From Phytomonas francai (Eukaryota > Euglenozoa > Kinetoplastea > Trypanosomatida > Trypanosomatidae), in assembly GCA_001766655.1 (NCBI GenBank), contig MJCC01000037.1, forward strand, positions 2,959 through 14,603: a DNA stretch of 11,645 nucleotides, given 5' to 3'. Below the pieces are notes generated by a model. It worked only from the letters and a program-made list of their open reading frames with translations, was not told the origin of the DNA and ran no database searches. Within the stretch, counting starts at the first letter, position 1, and each line of letters begins with the position of its first letter. Below are positions 7,782-11,645 of the stretch, in pieces. The position numbers were made by a program, and so were the translations under genes.

Positions 7782-8885
7782 TTAAGCCCCTCTATCTACT
7801 TGTTCTGAGATGCCTTCAAGCATATTACGCTTACTGCATGCTCTATTTTCCCTTGAGTCACGGATCACAAATTTGCAAATTTGATCCGACAGCGCCCTCC
7901 ACACAGGGACAAAGCGCTTTCCAACATTCCCAGCATTGATCTTACAAAAACGCCCGGTCGAGATGTGTCCCTCAGAGCCCTGATACAATCCAGTAATGTG
8001 TCGGATCAACTTTGCATCACACGTGATTAAAACAATATCCCGCTGAATAAATGTGTTAATCACGCTCGTGATGACCTCGTCCGCTCCTTGATCCTGGCCG
8101 CCGCACGCTGTGAAGTGAATCCGACCAGCAGCAACCAGCCGTTGCCAGACTGTAAGACGATGCACTGAATCCACTGATGTGTTTGGTGTCATCACTGGCA
8201 TAGAGATCTGCGTTGTTGCGGGGGAAGACAGCTGATTTGCTTTCCCACACCGTGTACGCTGGCGTCGCGGTTCAAGCGTCTCAGAAACCGTCTCTTCGCT
8301 TGGCCACGTGCCGTGGTAACGCCCAAAGCATGAACCAAAGAATGCCCAGACAAATATATGCTGAAAAACATCCACTTCAGAGGGGTAGCAGGTTTCACCT
8401 TCATCACCGCTGTCGTCCGCATGGTTATCGCACGTGGTCTCCGTACGCGGCCTACGTATCCCAGGTGTGTTTCTCTTCCGTCCTCGACTTCGCTTCAATA
8501 CGGGCGGAACAGTTTTGAACTGGTTGAACCCAAAGTTATCCAAATCAAGCAGCACCAACGCAAGCGTTTGTCCCGTCGACTCCTCTAGCCGACTCAACGC
8601 AACTATAACGCGTATGCACTCACACTTTATACAGTGGCACTCTTTGCTTACCCAGGAATCGCCATTGATGGTTCTGGAATCAACCCAAGAGGCGCTTTCC
8701 TTCACCCCCGCCCCCTCGCCGTTCGCAACCGAGCAAAATCCCTCCTCACCCGGCTGGTGAAAACGGAGTGTGTACACGGAGGGCTCTACCACATGGGGTA
8801 GCACAGAAGGCACAGTGCCGCTCAAAGGATCCACTTGCGGTTTATCGATACCTCCATCCTCGAAACTTACTTCTGTAAACATCAT
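7782..8885 (-). CDS. NYN/PIN-like domain protein (putative ribonuclease)
   Basis: The first true start is an ATG at 8885, with a second ATG directly after it; the open frame extends one more codon upstream only as TTG. The protein has 367 residues. Residues 1-80 are acidic and low in complexity. Residues 82-90 form a cysteine cluster, ECHCIKCEC, with the spacing C-x-C-x2-C-x-C. A putative nuclease fold follows. A hydrophobic strand ends in LLDLDNFGF (112-120). A second element is VFQHIFVWAFFGSCFGRY (173-190). Then comes GGQDQGADEVITSVI (262-276), and finally a strand with DIVLITCDAKLI (283-294). These match the NYN pattern of an Asp-x-Asp-Asn motif, a (K/Q)GxDxxL-like motif and a final strand ending in Ser/Cys-x-Asp, so D114, D116, D269 or E270, and D290 are the likely metal ligands. 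Charged low-complexity inserts lie at 131-172 and 193-240. NYN and PIN proteins usually cut single-stranded RNA. The fold is inferred from motifs only; the RNA target and cell compartment are unknown, and no targeting peptide is obvious. Confidence 0.68.
   Translation of the reverse strand: MMFTEVSFEDGGIDKPQVDPLSGTVPSVLPHVVEPSVYTLRFHQPGEEGFCSVANGEGAGVKESASWVDSRTINGDSWVSKECHCIKCECIRVIVALSRLEESTGQTLALVLLDLDNFGFNQFKTVPPVLKRSRGRKRNTPGIRRPRTETTCDNHADDSGDEGETCYPSEVDVFQHIFVWAFFGSCFGRYHGTWPSEETVSETLEPRRQRTRCGKANQLSSPATTQISMPVMTPNTSVDSVHRLTVWQRLVAAGRIHFTACGGQDQGADEVITSVINTFIQRDIVLITCDAKLIRHITGLYQGSEGHISTGRFCKINAGNVGKRFVPVWRALSDQICKFVIRDSRENRACSKRNMLEGISEQVDRGA
7861..7888. repeat. Imperfect inverted repeat inside the NYN-like coding sequence
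   Basis: CGGATCACAAATTTG is followed by CAAATTTGATCCG. The arms pair over about 12 bases apart from a two-base insertion in the left arm. It lies in codons for SDQICKFVIRD near the C-terminus, so coding constraint or chance may explain it. Confidence 0.5.
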
Positions 8886-8916
8886 CAAAGCTCAAGAAAG
8901 AAATGAAGGGAAAGAC
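8886..8916 (-). promoter_or_regulatory. Candidate trans-splice acceptor of the NYN-like gene
   Basis: On the coding strand, TCTTTCCCTTCATTTCTTTC is followed by TTGAG, with the AG at 8892-8891. Splicing there leaves a 5' UTR of only five nucleotides before the tandem ATGATG at 8885-8880. An upstream alternative is an AG after TCAATTTTTA at about 8941, giving about 55 nt. Confidence 0.5.
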
Positions 8917-9057
8917 TCAAATGTAGTTCAAAGGTACTTAAAAATTGAGATGTTTCCAGACGGAAAAAGTATCATAGTAATTTGAAGAACAGAGAATCTT
9001 GTGTAGTTGAAGTAAACAAACGCCAGCCAATAGACCCACTACTCTTTGTTTATTAAT
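8917..9057. other. Short intergenic spacer (3' UTR of the helical protein gene)
   Basis: Only about 170 bases separate the stop of the upstream gene (9058) from the start of the NYN-like gene (8885). The stretch is AT-rich and holds no further gene. Confidence 0.6.
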
Positions 9058-11448
9058 CTACTTTCGGGGCCGTTTCCGACTCCTGATGTGATCATCGTCT
9101 TCGACCCCAGACCCGCACGTGGTTGAGAAGGAACTCGGGACACTTCCGCATGTGCCCCCTGCAATACCCGCGCCCAGACGCTTCATGGCACGTCGTCGCT
9201 CGCAACAGACATCCATGAATCCTTCACACAGTGCTGTAGATGCGTGTCCAGTGCACGGTTTTGTGCAATACAAAAAAAGAAGCCCCTGTGCGTCAAAATC
9301 CTCTTCACTGCCCATCCCTGGTTTCAGGCTTGCCAACTGTGTCCACCCGTCGAAAACGGCATTCAGCAATAGTGCGTTTTCTGCAAGCGTCACTTTTCTA
9401 GCCAAACACTTGTAGTGTGTGTGAAGCTTTTGGACGCACGCTCGATCCCCCCATGCATACTCGCCTCTGGATCGCTGCACTGACTGACTGAGGCACAGCT
9501 GCATGCGTGACAGAACCCTGACAGCAGCGTGCAAAATACCACGAAGCATGTCTAGCGTTAGCGACGTGGAGGACTCCGCCTCAAGAAAACTAATAATCTC
9601 ATCCAGAAGTGGGTCAAGGCGGTGCCGCGTTTCATCCCATAGCGACAGTGTGAATTCATGAGTACTTTGCTGAAGATCGCAAATAAGTAGTTTGAGGTCG
9701 CTTTCAAGTATCAAAAGTGACCCAGTGTCCGCCAACCGGGACTCTTGCCTAACCTTTTCCTTCGTCATCTCCCCCCCAGACCCCATATCTGAGTTGAGGA
9801 AGCTGTCATCACCGTCCCCAAATTGCATATGTAGGTCATTTAAGAAGGCTTTGCAAAAAAGTGCGATAAACTTTTCCCTGAGCCACCTCTGCAGGTGCCC
9901 CTTCGCAACCCTTTCGCGTGCGCACCGCTTCGGCCCTGCGGTAGGGGTGTCGCGAACTACCTTCAAGTAGGACTGCCAAGTGTGTACCAGTGACCACGCT
10001 ACCACCCGAAGCACTTCTAAACAAGCCACAAAAGGTACTGTGGAAGGGGGCATAGCCACCGCTGCTGTGTAGCGTGGTGAAGGAACAAGGGAGCTCAAGG
10101 CCCACCTCAGCAGTACCTCGTGCCGTCCTAGCAAGAATTCGAAGAGATCAGAATCTTCAGGGCACACAAAAGGATCGTGTACGGTCCACCGGTGCTGACG
10201 CGCACAGTACGCGGGAAGCCACCGCTGGAGCAGGTGCAGGCAGAACTCCAACCGAGACGGGTTTAAGACACACGGAAACCTCTCCAATTCTATCAAACGC
10301 CGCAACGTGAAGCTGAAAACTCGACGCTCACATGCCTCAGAGCCGCTGTTGCTGCTCTTACGAAAAAAAGCCACCCACTCATCCGCCATCGCAGTTCCTT
10401 TAGCATTCAAAACGGCCTGTCGCACGAGAGCGTCTTCTTCATCCAGGCTTTCACGCTTTCCACGCCGAAGAGCGAGCACTACCGCTGCCTCGTGTTGTGC
10501 GAATTCGGTTGCGATATGGTATTCCGTGCTTTTTTGTGTGTTGTGCAGTATTGCCTTGAGTTCTGCTTCCTTTTTCTTGTCCACCTCGAAGTCGCAATAC
10601 TGCCTCAAAAGAGAACCGCTCGCAATATCACTCGAGGGAATCCTGAAGTCACGTTTGAAGCTCTGTCGGACCATCGATTCCACTGCCTCCTCATACTCCT
10701 TAGCACTCCCCTCACAACTCGGCAAAAGCTTGTCCAGTAACCAGCTGCGCTCTACCGCACCGATGGCGGGATATATGGAATAGAGGTGCTCAGACTGGAA
10801 GCGAAGAAGGCTAAACCCTTGTAAAATATCAAAATTCAACCGCGTTAGCCTTGCGAGCATGTCTTCTGAGTGTGATTCGTCTCCTTTAAAACTACCCTCT
10901 GCCATAGTTGCCGCCTCCCGGTTAAGTTTCCCGCCTTCAGAAAAGCTGCTAGGCGAGCGATCTCTGCACTCCTTCGCGATTTTCTCGAGTCGCACCTCTG
11001 TACTCCAGGTTGTTCCCCAATAGTTTACAGCGAATGCCTCATCACGAGCCGCTAACAGAACCTGCCGCGTCTGAGACACCACGGAGGTCGAGGTGCTCGG
11101 CCCGCCCTCACCGCAAGATGTAGCGGAGGAAGCGGGTCCCAAGCACAGAGTAGAAAGCCCCTGTTCCCACCGTTTCCACTGGCTTAAAGAGAGTGGAACT
11201 AAACTGGACGCCGTCGCATAGACTCTGTGATAATGGTTTAGTGCCTTTACCTGCGCATAAGCAGAGATTCCCTCGGCACAAAGAGAGTTTTGACCAGAAC
11301 ACACATTTGCACCCTCGAGCTCATCCAACAGTCTCTCCCACATCAGACGACTAAGTGAAAATCCATCGGGCTCACATTCACGTGCACCTATCTCCAAAAA
11401 AGCACTAACCTCTCTCAAAGCCTCAGCATGCCTACGAGCCCTATTCAT
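9058..11448 (-). CDS. Conserved-type hypothetical protein, helical, possible nuclear localisation signal at C-terminus
   Basis: The 796-residue frame begins at an ATG at 11448. An in-frame TAA three codons upstream (11457-11455) fixes it as the first possible Met, and the frame ends at TAG 9060-9058. I recognise no family. The protein is mostly predicted-helical, with alternating charged and leucine-rich stretches such as SHSEDMLARLTRLNFDILQG (about 190-210) and LLDEIISFLEAESSTSLTLD (about 620-640). It has no signal peptide and no clear transmembrane segment. Ser/Gly-rich linkers occur at about 104-122 and 750-775. The last eight residues are RSRKRPRK after an acidic EDDD, which looks like a classical basic nuclear localisation signal, so a nuclear role is plausible. 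The all-helical character would suit a scaffold or subunit of a large complex, but this is speculation. Confidence 0.85.
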   Translation of the reverse strand: MNRARRHAEALREVSAFLEIGARECEPDGFSLSRLMWERLLDELEGANVCSGQNSLCAEGISAYAQVKALNHYHRVYATASSLVPLSLSQWKRWEQGLSTLCLGPASSATSCGEGGPSTSTSVVSQTRQVLLAARDEAFAVNYWGTTWSTEVRLEKIAKECRDRSPSSFSEGGKLNREAATMAEGSFKGDESHSEDMLARLTRLNFDILQGFSLLRFQSEHLYSIYPAIGAVERSWLLDKLLPSCEGSAKEYEEAVESMVRQSFKRDFRIPSSDIASGSLLRQYCDFEVDKKKEAELKAILHNTQKSTEYHIATEFAQHEAAVVLALRRGKRESLDEEDALVRQAVLNAKGTAMADEWVAFFRKSSNSGSEACERRVFSFTLRRLIELERFPCVLNPSRLEFCLHLLQRWLPAYCARQHRWTVHDPFVCPEDSDLFEFLLGRHEVLLRWALSSLVPSPRYTAAVAMPPSTVPFVACLEVLRVVAWSLVHTWQSYLKVVRDTPTAGPKRCARERVAKGHLQRWLREKFIALFCKAFLNDLHMQFGDGDDSFLNSDMGSGGEMTKEKVRQESRLADTGSLLILESDLKLLICDLQQSTHEFTLSLWDETRHRLDPLLDEIISFLEAESSTSLTLDMLRGILHAAVRVLSRMQLCLSQSVQRSRGEYAWGDRACVQKLHTHYKCLARKVTLAENALLLNAVFDGWTQLASLKPGMGSEEDFDAQGLLFLYCTKPCTGHASTALCEGFMDVCCERRRAMKRLGAGIAGGTCGSVPSSFSTTCGSGVEDDDHIRSRKRPRK

Positions 11449-11570
11449 TTGAGGTTACGGGCACCACAGTCCAATGACGCAATCTCCTAAACAATATGTG
11501 TATAAATAGATATAGATAAATGTATATGTGTGTGCGTATTTAATGTTTGGGAAAGAAAGAAGAGTGAAAA
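11449..11570 (-). promoter_or_regulatory. Candidate trans-splice acceptor of the 796-residue protein gene
   Basis: On the coding strand a pyrimidine tract (plus-strand purines about 11549-11570) is followed by about 60 nt without any AG. The first AG is at 11488-11487, in the context TTGTTTAG. The mature mRNA would start at 11486, with a 38-nt 5' UTR. This is the clearest acceptor in the window. Confidence 0.65.
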
Positions 11571-11645
11571 TTAAGTATTGATGTTAGGGATTTGCTCAAA
11601 ATAGGAAAGAAACACAGTCGCTGAAGATATCACCGCACATAACAC

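Noticed and set aside
10307..10783. 158-codon plus-strand open frame rich in Ser, Leu and Arg
   Set aside because: It lies wholly inside the 796-codon minus-strand gene and looks like an antisense shadow with low-complexity composition.

Overview
The window looks like nuclear DNA from a trypanosomatid, most likely a Trypanosoma species. Four long intronless genes lie head-to-tail on the minus strand, as in a kinetoplastid polycistronic unit. Each is preceded by a pyrimidine-rich stretch and an AG on the coding strand, which is the trans-splicing acceptor arrangement. The species cannot be fixed from the sequence alone. There are no bacterial-style ribosome binding sites or operon features, and I found no tRNA, rRNA, CRISPR array or intact transposon.

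Layout in transcription order (right to left): (1) 11448-9058, a 796-residue, largely helical protein of unknown function with a basic C-terminal tail resembling a nuclear localisation signal. (2) 8885-7782, a 367-residue protein whose second half carries the acidic motif pattern of a NYN/PIN-like ribonuclease, preceded by a tight cysteine cluster. (3) A spacer of about 1.95 kb (7781-5827). It holds a possible decayed coding remnant (about 7461-6757), a 12-base C run and otherwise nothing recognisable. (4) 5826-2881, a PIF1-family DNA helicase with intact motifs, a large internal insertion and a mitochondrial-type N-terminus. (5) A 720-base AT-rich spacer with several candidate splice acceptors. 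(6) 2159 to beyond the left edge, a polytopic membrane protein. Its long unstructured N-terminus and TM block / soluble helical domain / TM block layout resemble the FUSC/ALMT (aromatic acid exporter-like) superfamily.

Co-transcription of such neighbours in trypanosomatids does not imply shared function, and nothing here shows these genes acting in one pathway. The points most worth following up are the NYN-like protein, the FUSC/ALMT-like protein, the lineage-specific insertion in the PIF1 helicase, and the interrupted reading frame in the large spacer.
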